NCBI GenBank assembly: GCA_946626785.1
Contig: CAMOUY010000001.1
Location: 1 to 64,000, forward strand
DNA from: UBA9732 sp003456855
Lineage (GTDB): Bacteria; Spirochaetota; Spirochaetia; Sphaerochaetales; Sphaerochaetaceae
DNA length: 64,000 bases
Reading direction: 5' to 3'
Shown here: positions 1 to 7,712 of the stretch, in pieces
Layout of the letters: each line of letters starts with the position of its first letter
How positions within the stretch are numbered: position 1 is the first letter of the stretch
The notes under the pieces: generated by a model
What the model was told of the DNA's origin: nothing
The model's database searches: none
What the model saw: the letters and a program-made list of their open reading frames with translations, nothing else
Position numbers and translations under genes: made by a program

Positions 1-81
1 TGGAGAGGGATTCGAACCCCCGGAGGCTTGCACCTCAACGGTTTTCAAGACCGCCGCCTTCGACCACTCGGCCATCCATCC
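1..81 (-). tRNA. tRNA-Ser (anticodon UGA), 3' end cut by window edge
   Basis: Read on the minus strand, the sequence folds as a class II tRNA. The 5' acceptor strand is GGATGGA, followed by a D-arm (GCCGAGTGG) and the anticodon loop CTTGAAA, with TGA in the middle. It then has a long variable arm and a T-loop TTCGAAT. The long variable arm and UGA anticodon make it a serine tRNA for UCA codons. Only the last few acceptor bases lie outside the window. Confidence 0.93.
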
Positions 82-140
82 AATAGCCTTTAAAACATAA
101 TGTTAGTTCAATTCTTTGTCAATAGAGATATAAACATGGT

Positions 141-169
141 TTGACAGACATTTAAATTATGATGATAAT
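141..169 (+). promoter_or_regulatory. Promoter for tRNA-Ser(CGA)
   Basis: A perfect -35 TTGACA is followed 17 bp later by a -10 GATAAT. Transcription would start near 176, about 30 bases before the tRNA. Confidence 0.7.
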
Positions 170-207
170 GCACTAGTGCTTTTTCCATGTTTTAATGGAT
201 TCTGCAA

Positions 208-295
208 GGAGCGATGTCCGAGAGGCCGAAGGAGCCAGACTCGAAATCTGGTGTGGGGCTTGTCCTCACCGTGGGTTCGAATCCCACTCACTCCG
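208..295 (+). tRNA. tRNA-Ser (anticodon CGA)
   Basis: The anticodon stem CCAGA/TCTGG encloses the loop CTCGAAA, giving anticodon CGA (reads UCG). The variable arm is long, as in serine tRNAs, and the T-arm is GTGGG-TTCGAAT-CCCAC. The acceptor GGAGCGA pairs with TCACTCC with one mismatch (C against A), which is slightly unusual. CCA is not encoded. A second copy of its 3' end lies downstream at 417-435. Confidence 0.93.
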
Positions 296-416
296 AAAAC
301 ACAGGACACCATTGGAAGCAATGGTGTGTTGTGGTTTATTGGTTTGATGTGAGATTCGAACAGAGAAATGGATGCAGGCGCATTGCATTCATTTCGAAGG
401 CGAGCGCCGTAGGGCG

Positions 417-435
417 CGAATCCCACTCACTCCGA
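417..435. repeat. Duplicate of the tRNA-Ser(CGA) 3' end (att-like)
   Basis: The 19 bases here are identical to positions 278-296, which hold the T-loop, T-stem and acceptor end of tRNA-Ser(CGA). The sequence upstream of this copy does not fold as a tRNA. Such a lone 3'-end copy is what tRNA-integrating elements leave as an attachment site. Only 120 bp now lie between the copies, so any element is gone. Simple tandem duplication is the alternative. Confidence 0.6.
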
Positions 436-446
436 TAATTAGACTC

Positions 447-475
447 TTGAAGTCTGAATATCTTTTTGGTATATT
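447..475 (+). promoter_or_regulatory. Promoter for tRNA-Ser(GGA)
   Basis: A -35 TTGAAG and a -10 TATATT are separated by 17 bp. The -10 ends 15 bases before the tRNA, so the 5' leader would be very short. The tRNA therefore has its own promoter downstream of the duplicated tRNA end. Confidence 0.65.
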
Positions 476-490
476 CTTCTTTAGTCATTT

Positions 491-576
491 GGAGAGATGT
501 CCGAGTGGTCGAAGGTGCACGATTGGAAGTCGTGTAAGGTCAAAAGCCTTCCGGGGTTCGAATCCCCGTCTCTCCG
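491..576 (+). tRNA. tRNA-Ser (anticodon GGA)
   Basis: The acceptor GGAGAGA pairs fully with TCTCTCC. The anticodon stem CACGA/TCGTG encloses TTGGAAG, giving anticodon GGA (reads UCC and UCU). The variable arm is long and the T-arm is CGGGG-TTCGAAT-CCCCG. The discriminator base is G, and CCA is not encoded. The SRP RNA gene begins four bases later. Confidence 0.95.
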
Positions 577-580
577 TTGT

Positions 581-687
581 TGGGACAGATTCTGCGCTGC
601 TGGCGCCACCCAACCCCGCCAGGACCGGGAGGTAGCAACGGTAAGTGGTCAGTCAGAGAGACGCAGGTGATTTGTCCCATTTTTTTT
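581..687 (+). ncRNA. ffs: Signal recognition particle RNA (4.5S) with terminator
   Basis: The ends TGGGACA and TGTCCCA close a long hairpin whose apical part holds the SRP RNA signature. This is CCAGGACCGGGAGG, then TAGCA, then CGGTAAG, close to the universal GGTCAGG..GGAAGG..AGCA..GGTAA core bound by Ffh. The RNA would be about 99 nt, typical of short bacterial 4.5S RNA without an Alu domain. A run of eight T follows at once and would terminate it. Known context supports the call: tRNA-Ser, ffs, dnaX, ybaB and recR are linked in many bacteria. Here an accessory block separates ffs from dnaX. Confidence 0.88.
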
Positions 688-747
688 GTCCTCAATTACG
701 ATATCACTGTTGTTAACAATGAACACGATACTTCGCTGACACCTCAA

Positions 748-2172
748 TCATCTGTGAAAGAGATCATCTGCAGTCAGCACAGAATCCAGATTGTTTGAAT
801 AGGAGTTGGGAATCACACCGTAAGGCGTTACCAGAGTAACCTGTATTGCATTCTTCGTCTTTGTTCCACGCTGGAAATCCGATCTTTTTCTGCGCAAAGA
901 CTCATCAATCTCCTTGGTAACCAGATACTCTTGATGGGAATACTTCATTTCGAACAAATTTGTAATTCTGTCAGCCCTTTCCAAAACCAAATCGATCTGA
1001 GAACCTTGGATGCCTTGCTCCAAATCCCCGGGAATCAAGAAGGAATACACCTTTGTCAACACAGAGGAGATTCCCAGCTTCCATTTCATCTCGTCCACAT
1101 GAAGAAGGCAGACCAGCTCAAAGGCATAGCCCTTCCAGGAGTTCGTCTCAGGCATGTTGGACTGATGCATCCAGAAGTGAGGATCCATGGAGCGGTGCTC
1201 AATGAAGCGATAATAAAACAGAATGAACGGATCAATCAGTTGATACAATGTCTCCTTGCGTTTTCCCTGAGATGGGAAGATTCTGATAAAATCGCAGTTT
1301 TCCAGTTCTTCCAGTTTGTGGGTGAAGCTTGCACCGCTTTGAAGTCCAACAGCCTTGAGCATCTCCCCTCTTGTAAGACCCTTACGCTTCTGCGCAAGTG
1401 CATTTATGATGCTGACATACGTTTCGGGCTTGCAGAAAAGAGAGTTGAACAGATATGGAAACTCATCCTTCAGCAAGGCACCTCTCTGGAAAAACAGATA
1501 ATCAATGTATTGATTGATTGACATTCCTTTTTCAAGATGGCTCCAATAGTAAGGAACACCACCCAAAACCATGTAGCCTTCCAGAATCTGCTGCCGGTTC
1601 AAAGACACACCTAGATAGTTAACATATTCCTCAACCTCCGAAAGCGTGAAGGGCTGAAGGTGGATACTGAGAGAAAGACGATTATGGAATCCCCCCTTAC
1701 TATGCAGGACATGGTCAATGACCCAAGATGTGGCGGAACTGCATATGATGAGAACCACATCGTCTCTAGCCGAGGCAAATGCGTTCCAGAAGTGTTCCAC
1801 AGCAGTGACAAAGTCACTCCGTGGAGTATCCATCCATGAAATTTCATCCAGAAACAGTACCTTTTTTGATTCTTTGCGGCTTTCTATGACAGTGCCCAAA
1901 AGGTCAAAGGCATCATTCCAATTCACAGGTCTTTCATAGTCTGGAGAAAGACCGGCTTTCCTCAGTGATTTGTAAAAGGCATCAATCTGATTCTGCCTGG
2001 GTTGATTGTAGTACCCTGTGTGGCAAAAACAGAAGTCATTCCTAAAGGCTTCCCTGACAAGATATGTTTTCCCTACTCTTCTCCTTCCATATATCGCAAT
2101 GAACTGTGATTCTTTTTTTTCCAATGCGCCATGCAAGAGAGCCAGTTCTTTTGTTCTGCCAACAAGTTCCAT
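748..2172 (-). CDS. AAA ATPase with C-terminal nuclease-like (DUF234) domain
   Basis: The 474-residue protein belongs to the archaeal-type ATPase family (PF01637-like). It opens with MELVGRTKEL and has a P-loop YGRRRVGKT (about 28-36) and Walker B VLFLDE (about 105-110). A middle winged-helix-like part follows. The C-terminal DUF234 region contains D-x-V-L-E with EMK further on, a pattern seen in PD-(D/E)xK nuclease folds. The start is the ATG with GGGGAAGG 5 bases upstream; a longer frame to 2202 has no such site. The cellular role of this family is not established. Such genes are often solitary, mobile and multicopy, and some are proposed as toxin or defence genes. The gene looks more AT-rich than its neighbours, which suggests transfer. 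Two copies of a palindromic repeat lie upstream. Confidence 0.8.
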   Translation of the reverse strand: MELVGRTKELALLHGALEKKESQFIAIYGRRRVGKTYLVREAFRNDFCFCHTGYYNQPRQNQIDAFYKSLRKAGLSPDYERPVNWNDAFDLLGTVIESRKESKKVLFLDEISWMDTPRSDFVTAVEHFWNAFASARDDVVLIICSSATSWVIDHVLHSKGGFHNRLSLSIHLQPFTLSEVEEYVNYLGVSLNRQQILEGYMVLGGVPYYWSHLEKGMSINQYIDYLFFQRGALLKDEFPYLFNSLFCKPETYVSIINALAQKRKGLTRGEMLKAVGLQSGASFTHKLEELENCDFIRIFPSQGKRKETLYQLIDPFILFYYRFIEHRSMDPHFWMHQSNMPETNSWKGYAFELVCLLHVDEMKWKLGISSVLTKVYSFLIPGDLEQGIQGSQIDLVLERADRITNLFEMKYSHQEYLVTKEIDESLRRKRSDFQRGTKTKNAIQVTLVTPYGVIPNSYSNNLDSVLTADDLFHR

Positions 2173-2190
2173 AGTCCTTCCCCTGACATT

Positions 2191-2228
2191 CAAAACAGCC
2201 AAAACTCATTTTTTTTCACTGTTTTGGC
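2191..2228. repeat. Palindromic repeat, copy A
   Basis: CAAAACA is followed by an inverted repeat, GCCAAAAC (2198-2205) and GTTTTGGC (2221-2228), around a T-rich loop. It lies just upstream of the ribosome site of the ATPase gene, so it probably forms a hairpin in that gene's 5' leader. A near-identical copy lies 118 bp away in the same orientation. Confidence 0.75.
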
Positions 2229-2308
2229 TTTTTTAGATTACAATAAATTCGTTTTTTTTGCAATGAATTTTTTACATTATAAACAGTTATTTAAAAAGCC
2301 TTTTAAAT

Positions 2309-2345
2309 CAAAACAGCCAAAACTCATTTTTTTCACGGTTTTGGC
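2309..2345. repeat. Palindromic repeat, copy B
   Basis: This is a direct copy of the 2191-2228 element with the same GCCAAAAC/GTTTTGGC arms (2316-2323 and 2338-2345). It has one T fewer in the loop and G instead of T next to the right arm. The 80 bp between the copies is very AT-rich and is the likely promoter of the ATPase gene. The pair could be operators or the ends of a small mobile element. Confidence 0.75.
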
Positions 2346-2390
2346 GGTTTTATAAGCAATTCATTATGTTCAAAAGCTTTGTATAGAATC

Positions 2391-2429
2391 AAAAAGGGAC
2401 TGTGCGCCTTTCTGTTTCGCGACAGTCCC
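2391..2429 (-). terminator. Terminator of the ABC importer operon
   Basis: On the minus strand GGGACTGT pairs with ACAGTCCC around a GC-rich interior, followed by TTTTTG. It lies 23 bases after the stop of the importer ATPase gene, a standard intrinsic terminator position. Confidence 0.85.
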
Positions 2430-2451
2430 ATTGCTTTGCATCTGGAATGAA

Positions 2452-3537
2452 TCAGAGAACGTGGACGGACTCGGCCTCGAAGACCAGGCTGCACTTGTCT
2501 CCAACGTTGTAGATCTTCTTGTTCTTCGGGTTCTTCTCCTCCAGCTTGACCAGGGTGTTGCCCACCTTCACGTGGTAGTTCTGGTAAGAACCCATGAAGC
2601 AGGAGAGGACGACCGTGCAAGGAAGTCCACCCTCGTCTTCAAGCGTTGCAGCCTCCGGACGGAGGACCACGGTGTAGTTCTCACCGACCTTCATCTTCTC
2701 GTTGTACTCGACCTTTGTGTCACAGCCCTCGACATCAAGGACCGCATACTCGCCATCCTTGCCCTTCATTGGACCGCGGAGGAAGTTCGCCTCGCCTATG
2801 AAGTCTGCGACGAACTCGTTCACCGGATGGTAGTAGATCTCCTGAGGCGTTCCCATCTGGGCAACCACACCCTTGTCCATGATGATGATCTTGTCTGAGA
2901 TCGCCATGGCCTCGCTCTGGTCATGGGTGACGTAGATGGCTGTGATCCCCACTTCCTGCTGGATGCGGCGGATCTCCGTTCTCATCTGGACGCGGAGCTT
3001 CGCATCGAGGTTTGACAGAGGCTCGTCGAAGAGCAGGACAGAAGGCTCGATGACAAGGGCTCTTGCCAAGGCCACACGCTGCTGCTGGCCACCGGAGAGC
3101 TGGTTTGTCATTCTTGACTCCATTCCCGAAAGCTCGACCAGCTCAAGGATCCTGGTGACCTTCTCCTTGATGACGTCCTTGGGTATCTTGCGGAGCTTGA
3201 GACCGTAGGCCACATTGTCGAAGATGTTGTAATGGGGAAGCAGGGCATAGCTCTGGAAGACCATCGCCGTGTCACGCTTGTTTGGTGTGAGCTCGTTGAT
3301 CGCCTTGTCACCGAGGTAGATCTCGCCCTCGTCAGGGCTCTCGAAGCCTGCGATCATTCTGAGAGTCGTTGTCTTGCCGCAGCCCGAAGGGCCGAGCAGA
3401 GTCACGAATGTGCCTGGCTCGATGTCAAGGGACGTGTCCTTGACCGCGTAGAATTCCTTACCCGTCTTAGGGTCCTTGTATATCTTTGAGATGTGCTCCA
3501 GGCGAACGCCCTTCTTCTCTTTTCCGCTAGTTGCCAT
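2452..3537 (-). CDS. ABC importer ATP-binding protein (FbpC/PotA-like)
   Basis: The 361-residue cytoplasmic ATPase powers the importer encoded by the two genes before it. Visible motifs are Walker A GPSGCGKTT (about 50-58), the Q-loop VFQSYALLPH, the signature LSGGQQQRVALARAL, Walker B VLLFDEPLSNLDAKLR and the switch histidine in VTHDQSEAM. A C-terminal TOBE-type domain follows from about residue 245, as in ferric iron, spermidine and phosphonate importers. The start ATG overlaps the permease stop by one base (TAATG), so translation is probably coupled. An intrinsic terminator follows. The substrate cannot be told from this subunit. Confidence 0.93.
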   Translation of the reverse strand: MATSGKEKKGVRLEHISKIYKDPKTGKEFYAVKDTSLDIEPGTFVTLLGPSGCGKTTTLRMIAGFESPDEGEIYLGDKAINELTPNKRDTAMVFQSYALLPHYNIFDNVAYGLKLRKIPKDVIKEKVTRILELVELSGMESRMTNQLSGGQQQRVALARALVIEPSVLLFDEPLSNLDAKLRVQMRTEIRRIQQEVGITAIYVTHDQSEAMAISDKIIIMDKGVVAQMGTPQEIYYHPVNEFVADFIGEANFLRGPMKGKDGEYAVLDVEGCDTKVEYNEKMKVGENYTVVLRPEAATLEDEGGLPCTVVLSCFMGSYQNYHVKVGNTLVKLEEKNPKNKKIYNVGDKCSLVFEAESVHVL

Positions 3538-5249
3538 TAGTCAGCCTCCTTGATTGCGCGGCTAGTACCGAAGTGTTTGATGACCGTGTTCATAATTGCG
3601 ACGGCACCGTAGGTGATGATGATCAGGATTGTTGCGAATGCACAGGCAAGGCCATATGCACCCTTCTCCGCGAACTCGTTGATCTGGACGGTGATGAGCA
3701 GATAGCTCGGGGTGACCAGAAGAATGATTGCGGAGATTGCGGTTATGCTTCTGACGAAGGCGGTGACAAGTCCGCTCAGGAACGAATCCTTGATCAGAGG
3801 AAGCGTGACCGTGGTGAAGACCTTGAAACTGTCGGCACCCATGTCGTAGGCGCTCTCCTCGATTGACTTGTCTATCTGCCTCAGGGCGGCGATTCCGCTT
3901 CGGGTTCCGGTGGGAAGGGATCTGATGATGAAGACGATCACCAGGATGGCTCCTGTTCCATAAAGGCCCTGCAGGATGCCCGTATGGAAGATTCCACCGC
4001 TGAAGCCTCTGATGTATCCGACACCCAGAACGGTTCCCGGAACAGCCATGGCAAGCATGGAGACAGCCTCGATGAAGCCCTTTGCCTTGAACTTGCGCTT
4101 GACGACCAGGTAGGAGATTATCATCGAGAGCAGTGCCGTGATCGGGGCGGAGATCAGGGACAGCAGGAACGAGTCCTTGAAGGCCTTGAAGCCCTTGTAC
4201 TTGGTGAAGACCTGCTTGAACCACTTGAGCGTGAACGGGAAGAACTTGTAGCCCCATGTCGGGAACAGGGCCCCGATCGGGACGCAGATGTACATCAGTA
4301 TGACGAACAGAGCCCCGATGGTGCAGAAGGTGACCAGCGGGATTCTGACACTCCTGTCCTCGATGAGCATTCTGCCTCTGGAGGCCTTTCCTGTGAGTGT
4401 GGCTGTGGATTTCTTCTCAAGCACGTACTTCTGGACCATGAACATTGCAAGGGTTATGCACAGAAGGACAACTGCCATTGCAGCGGCACCTGCCTTGTCG
4501 TAGGCTCCTGTGATCTGCAGGTAGATGGTCGTTGCCAGTGTGTCATAGCTTCCTCCGATGATCATCGGGTTGGCGAAGTCTGCGATCGACTCGATGAAGG
4601 TGACAAGGAAGGCGTTTCCTATTCCGGGAAGCAGAAGAGGAAGGGTCACGCTTGTGAAGACCTTCATTCTTGAGGCTCCCATGTCACGGGCGGCCTCCTC
4701 CAGGGACGGGTCGATGTTCTTCAGAAGTCCGCGGAACATCATGTAGCAGACAGGGAAGAACGTCAGGGTCTGGACAATGACGATGCCCCAGAACCCGTAG
4801 ACGCTGTTGTCATAGATATGGAAAAGGTATCTGGTGATGATACCGGCCTTTCCGAACAGCATTATGACAGAGAGAGAAAGAACGAACGGGGGAGAGACCA
4901 CAGGCAGAAGAGAGACCACCTTGAAAAGCCCTCCGGCGAACTTGTTGATTCTCACGTAGATTTCAACATAGGCGAAAAGCAGACCTACAGCAGTTGCAAG
5001 GATTCCGACCACAAAGCCGACCTTGAGGGTGTTGGTGATTGCTGTGGTGAAAGTCGGTATCTGGAAGATCCTCTTGAATACCGAGAACGAGAAGCCTCCA
5101 TCCCCAATGAAGCTGTCAACAAGAAGGATCGCTAGAGGATAGAGGATGAACAATGTAAGGAATGCGATGAGAACCACTATGGTGGTGACCATTATAGGAT
5201 CACCTAGAAGCTTCTTCTTATCCAGTCTGGCACCCTGGGCGCTTGGCAT
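3537..5249 (-). CDS. ABC importer permease, fused double domain (FbpB-like)
   Basis: The 570-residue membrane protein has two copies of the binding-protein-dependent permease domain in one chain, as in FbpB/AfuB iron permeases. The first membrane segment is near residues 18-40. The two EAA loops that dock the ATPase are EEAARDMGASRMKVF (about 185-199) and EESAYDMGADSFKVF near residue 480. About twelve hydrophobic segments can be seen. A ribosome site GGAGG precedes the ATG. It sits between the binding protein and the ATPase genes in a three-gene operon. A strong hairpin separates it from the binding protein gene and probably lowers its expression. Confidence 0.93.
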   Translation of the reverse strand: MPSAQGARLDKKKLLGDPIMVTTIVVLIAFLTLFILYPLAILLVDSFIGDGGFSFSVFKRIFQIPTFTTAITNTLKVGFVVGILATAVGLLFAYVEIYVRINKFAGGLFKVVSLLPVVSPPFVLSLSVIMLFGKAGIITRYLFHIYDNSVYGFWGIVIVQTLTFFPVCYMMFRGLLKNIDPSLEEAARDMGASRMKVFTSVTLPLLLPGIGNAFLVTFIESIADFANPMIIGGSYDTLATTIYLQITGAYDKAGAAAMAVVLLCITLAMFMVQKYVLEKKSTATLTGKASRGRMLIEDRSVRIPLVTFCTIGALFVILMYICVPIGALFPTWGYKFFPFTLKWFKQVFTKYKGFKAFKDSFLLSLISAPITALLSMIISYLVVKRKFKAKGFIEAVSMLAMAVPGTVLGVGYIRGFSGGIFHTGILQGLYGTGAILVIVFIIRSLPTGTRSGIAALRQIDKSIEESAYDMGADSFKVFTTVTLPLIKDSFLSGLVTAFVRSITAISAIILLVTPSYLLITVQINEFAEKGAYGLACAFATILIIITYGAVAIMNTVIKHFGTSRAIKEAD

Positions 5250-5294
5250 TTATTCCTCCCTTTAGTGTGTTGTGAAATGAAAGGCAAATCGAAA

Positions 5295-5325
5295 ATGAGG
5301 ATGGTGGACCGACCACCATCCTCAT
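5295..5325 (-). promoter_or_regulatory. Intercistronic hairpin between binding protein and permease
   Basis: Thirteen perfectly paired bases (ATGAGGATGGTGG against its complement) enclose a 5-base loop and are followed on the minus strand by TTTTC. Such hairpins after binding-protein genes protect the upstream message and partly stop transcription, so the binding protein is made in excess. Confidence 0.8.
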
Positions 5326-5354
5326 TCGAGCAATAGTCAGACTGCAGTGATCAA

Positions 5355-6476
5355 CTACTTGATCTGGAACCTTGACTCGTCGCCGGTTGCTGCGCCAGCG
5401 TTTGCAAGAGCTGTCATGACCTCCTGGACGTAGGTCTTTGTGTTTGCTGTTGCATCGTCGAAGTCATAGTCGATGACGTTGCTTGGATCAAGGCCGAAGT
5501 CATAGGCGATCTGCGGCTGCTCTGCGTTGTCCAGGACCAGGAACTGGTAGGAGCCGTTGTCCTTTGCCAGGTTGACGCAGTTCGGGGAAAGAGCATACTC
5601 GATCCAGAGCTTGGCTGCGTTGGTGTGCTTTGCACCCTTGAAGATGGCTGTTGCACCGATCTCGCAGGTTGTTCCGCTTGATGGAATGACAAGTCCGATG
5701 TTTGCATAACCGTTGTCTACAATCTGGTAGATACCATCATGAAGGAAGCCGATTCCGATGACGCACTCGCCTGTTCCGACGTTCTTTGAAGGACCGGAGC
5801 CGGACTTTGTGTAGACCTCGATGTTCTTGTCCAGATCGACCAGGTACTGGATGCCCTCATCGTGGCCGTACTTCTGGATGACGGTGTTGATGACAAGCTT
5901 TGCTGTTCCGGCTGTGTTGTAGTTTGACAGCCAGACAAGGCCCTTGTACTCAGGCTTGAGGAGATCCGGGAAGTCCTTCGGGGCCTCGAGGCCGAGTCTC
6001 TTCAGCTCGTCGATGTTGTACATGAAGCCCAGGATACCGGTGTAGATGCCGTACCAGAGGTTGTCCTTGTGCTTGTAGACGTCCTTTGTGATATGGACTG
6101 CATTTGCTGCATCATATCTCTCGAGGAGACCTTCGGAAGCGAGCATGTTGTACGGGTCTGTTGTGCCGCCGAAGAAGACGTCGGCTGACGGGTTGCCCTT
6201 CTCTTCCTCTATCTTTGCCTGAACCTCACCGGTTGAAAGGCGCTGGTAGGTTGTCTTTATTCCGAACATCTTCTGGAAGTTCTCACAAACTGCGGAGAGA
6301 TACTCCTCCTCACAAGAACCGTAGACGACAAGTTCGCCCTCAGCCTGTGCGGCTGCCACGAGGGCATCGTCGAACCCTTCGACTGTTGCTGTCTTGGCTG
6401 CTTCCGGAGCACCGCTTGCGAAAGCTGCGGCTAGAACCACTGCCAGAACGAGCAGAACTGCTGTAAGTTTTTTCAT
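5355..6476 (-). CDS. ABC importer periplasmic substrate-binding protein
   Basis: The 373-residue protein starts with a signal peptide (MKKLTAVLLVLAVVLAAAFASG) that lacks a lipobox cysteine, so it should be a free periplasmic protein. The mature part resembles type II binding proteins of the AfuA/FbpA/2-aminoethylphosphonate group: GELVVYGSCEEEYLSAV near 48-64, DVFFGGTTDPYNMLASEGLLE, and LWIEYALSPNCVNLAK near the C-terminus. The adjacent tyrosine pair that binds ferric iron in FbpA is not visible. The region after VIGIGFLHDG has lone tyrosines only. The substrate may thus be another anion or an iron complex. It is the first gene of the importer operon, with a GGAGGA ribosome site. Confidence 0.88.
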   Translation of the reverse strand: MKKLTAVLLVLAVVLAAAFASGAPEAAKTATVEGFDDALVAAAQAEGELVVYGSCEEEYLSAVCENFQKMFGIKTTYQRLSTGEVQAKIEEEKGNPSADVFFGGTTDPYNMLASEGLLERYDAANAVHITKDVYKHKDNLWYGIYTGILGFMYNIDELKRLGLEAPKDFPDLLKPEYKGLVWLSNYNTAGTAKLVINTVIQKYGHDEGIQYLVDLDKNIEVYTKSGSGPSKNVGTGECVIGIGFLHDGIYQIVDNGYANIGLVIPSSGTTCEIGATAIFKGAKHTNAAKLWIEYALSPNCVNLAKDNGSYQFLVLDNAEQPQIAYDFGLDPSNVIDYDFDDATANTKTYVQEVMTALANAGAATGDESRFQIK

Positions 6477-6631
6477 GTTTTCCTCCTATGGCCCGATGGC
6501 CAAACTAAACAAAAATGACAGAAGGGGAGGATCTCTTCTCCCCTTACGCAAAGAACATTATCTCATTCATTTTAATGTAAAACAAGTTTAATTTATAGTT
6601 AAAGCACATTTGCTATATGATTTTGTTCAAA

Positions 6632-7132
6632 TCATGCAAGCTGACCAAACTGGGCGTTATACAAGTCTGCGTAGAAGCCGTTCTCCGTTATGAGCTGGTC
6701 ATGTGTGCCCTGCTCCACGATGTTTCCGTCCTTCATGACAAGGATCAGGTCAGCGTTCTTGATGGTGGAGAGCCTGTGGGCGATGACCATGAGACCTGCA
6801 AAGGCGACCATCTTTCCGGCACACCTCCAGATGTCTCCGGTTGTAGCCTGGGCAACGTCCCTGAACATCTCAAGGGATTCCGCAGGAACCATTCCGCTGG
6901 AGGTCGCGAACTGCAGCGCCCCATCCCAGCCCATGGTGTTTATGGCCTGTGCGAACTGCTCGCCAAGGAGGCTCGGGTTGTTGTGGTAGTTCACGTACAT
7001 GATGGACTGGATTATGTCCTTGATGCCATCCACGACGGACATTGTGCACCAGACCTGGAGAAAGGTCAGTGCAAGGACCAGCGCCAGGGCAATCCAGTCG
7101 CGGACCCTCATGTTCTTATAAAGCTTAAACAC
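6632..7132 (-). pseudogene. ABC multidrug exporter with large internal deletion
   Basis: The 166-residue frame joins the two ends of an MsbA/BmrA-type exporter. Residues 1 to about 115 are the start of a transmembrane domain (MFKLYKNMRVRDWIALALVL..). The rest is the end of a nucleotide-binding domain: the H-loop VIAHRLSTIKNADLILVMKDGNIVEQGTH and a final helix. Walker A, signature and Walker B are all missing. A normal exporter is about 580 residues, so about 400 codons have been lost in frame. Alternatively a deletion joined two tandem exporter genes, which often follow MarR. It overlaps the marR-like stop by 8 bases. It cannot hydrolyse ATP. An assembly collapse must be excluded. Confidence 0.8.
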
Positions 7133-7580
7133 TGCAGCCCTCCTGTTTGATATCGGACATTGCCTGCTTTATCCTTCCGAGAATCCCCAGAAAACTCTCC
7201 ATGTCCTCTTTTCCCACTTTGTCTATGAGCTTTGCCGTGTACTGCACGACATCCCTTCTCTTCTCCTCTGCCCTTGCCCTTCCTTCAGCTGTGATCTTCA
7301 CGATGGTCTTTCTGCTGTCTTTCTCTGAAGCTTCTCTCTGAATCATTCCAAGATTCTCAAGCTTGTTCAGTGCGGCGGCGATCCTTGCGGTGCTGACGCC
7401 CGAGACCTTTGCAAGATCACCGGCATAGACAACGCTGTTCTGATGTTCATACAGATAGCCGACAATAAGACCCAGACCTTCGTTGTTCTTGTTGAACACC
7501 TTCACGTCTCTGAAAGGGCCCAAAAGGGTGAATTCATAGATGAATTGCTCTGCGTAATCATAATCAAGGTTATTACCCAT
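7125..7580 (-). CDS. MarR family transcriptional regulator
   Basis: The 151-residue winged-helix protein has helix-turn-helix NSVVYAGDLAKVSGVSTARIAAALNKLENLGMI (about 48-80) and the wing SEKDSRKTIVKITAEG, typical of MarR. A long C-terminal helix provides the dimer interface. It precedes and overlaps the exporter remnant, the usual pairing in which MarR represses its own multidrug exporter operon. AGGAGGA is placed 5 bases before the ATG. A 15-bp palindrome lies 18 bases upstream of the start and is a likely operator. With the exporter broken, its present targets are unclear. Confidence 0.88.
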   Translation of the reverse strand: MGNNLDYDYAEQFIYEFTLLGPFRDVKVFNKNNEGLGLIVGYLYEHQNSVVYAGDLAKVSGVSTARIAAALNKLENLGMIQREASEKDSRKTIVKITAEGRARAEEKRRDVVQYTAKLIDKVGKEDMESFLGILGRIKQAMSDIKQEGCSV

Positions 7581-7597
7581 GATTCCTCCTGAAAAAA

Positions 7598-7612
7598 GCT
7601 AACATTGTTAGC
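7598..7612. promoter_or_regulatory. Candidate MarR operator
   Basis: GCTAACA-T-TGTTAGC is a perfect palindrome with 7-base arms, about the size of MarR sites. It lies just upstream of the marR-like start, in the divergent spacer shared with dnaX. Confidence 0.6.
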
Positions 7613-7697
7613 AAACCAAAAGAAAAATACAAAGTTATGGGTAAAGCGTCAATGCTTCTGCCTTACTTTCTTTTGTGTAGTCTACCTTCCGATAATT

Positions 7698-7706
7698 TGG
7701 TATTAT
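7698..7706 (+). promoter_or_regulatory. Extended -10 promoter of dnaX
   Basis: TGGTATTAT fits an extended -10 element (TGN then TATNAT). No good -35 is seen at 17 bp. The -10 ends six bases before the dnaX ATG, so the transcript would begin at or near the start codon and be leaderless. Confidence 0.5.
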
Positions 7707-7712
7707 GGAACC

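Noticed and set aside
301..416. Possible fourth tRNA between the serine tRNAs
   Set aside because: Apart from the 19-base 3'-end copy, no D-arm, anticodon arm or acceptor pairing can be formed.
931..1521. 196-codon plus-strand frame opposite the ATPase gene
   Set aside because: Mirror frame of a gene with clear ATPase motifs on the other strand; no homology or start signals.
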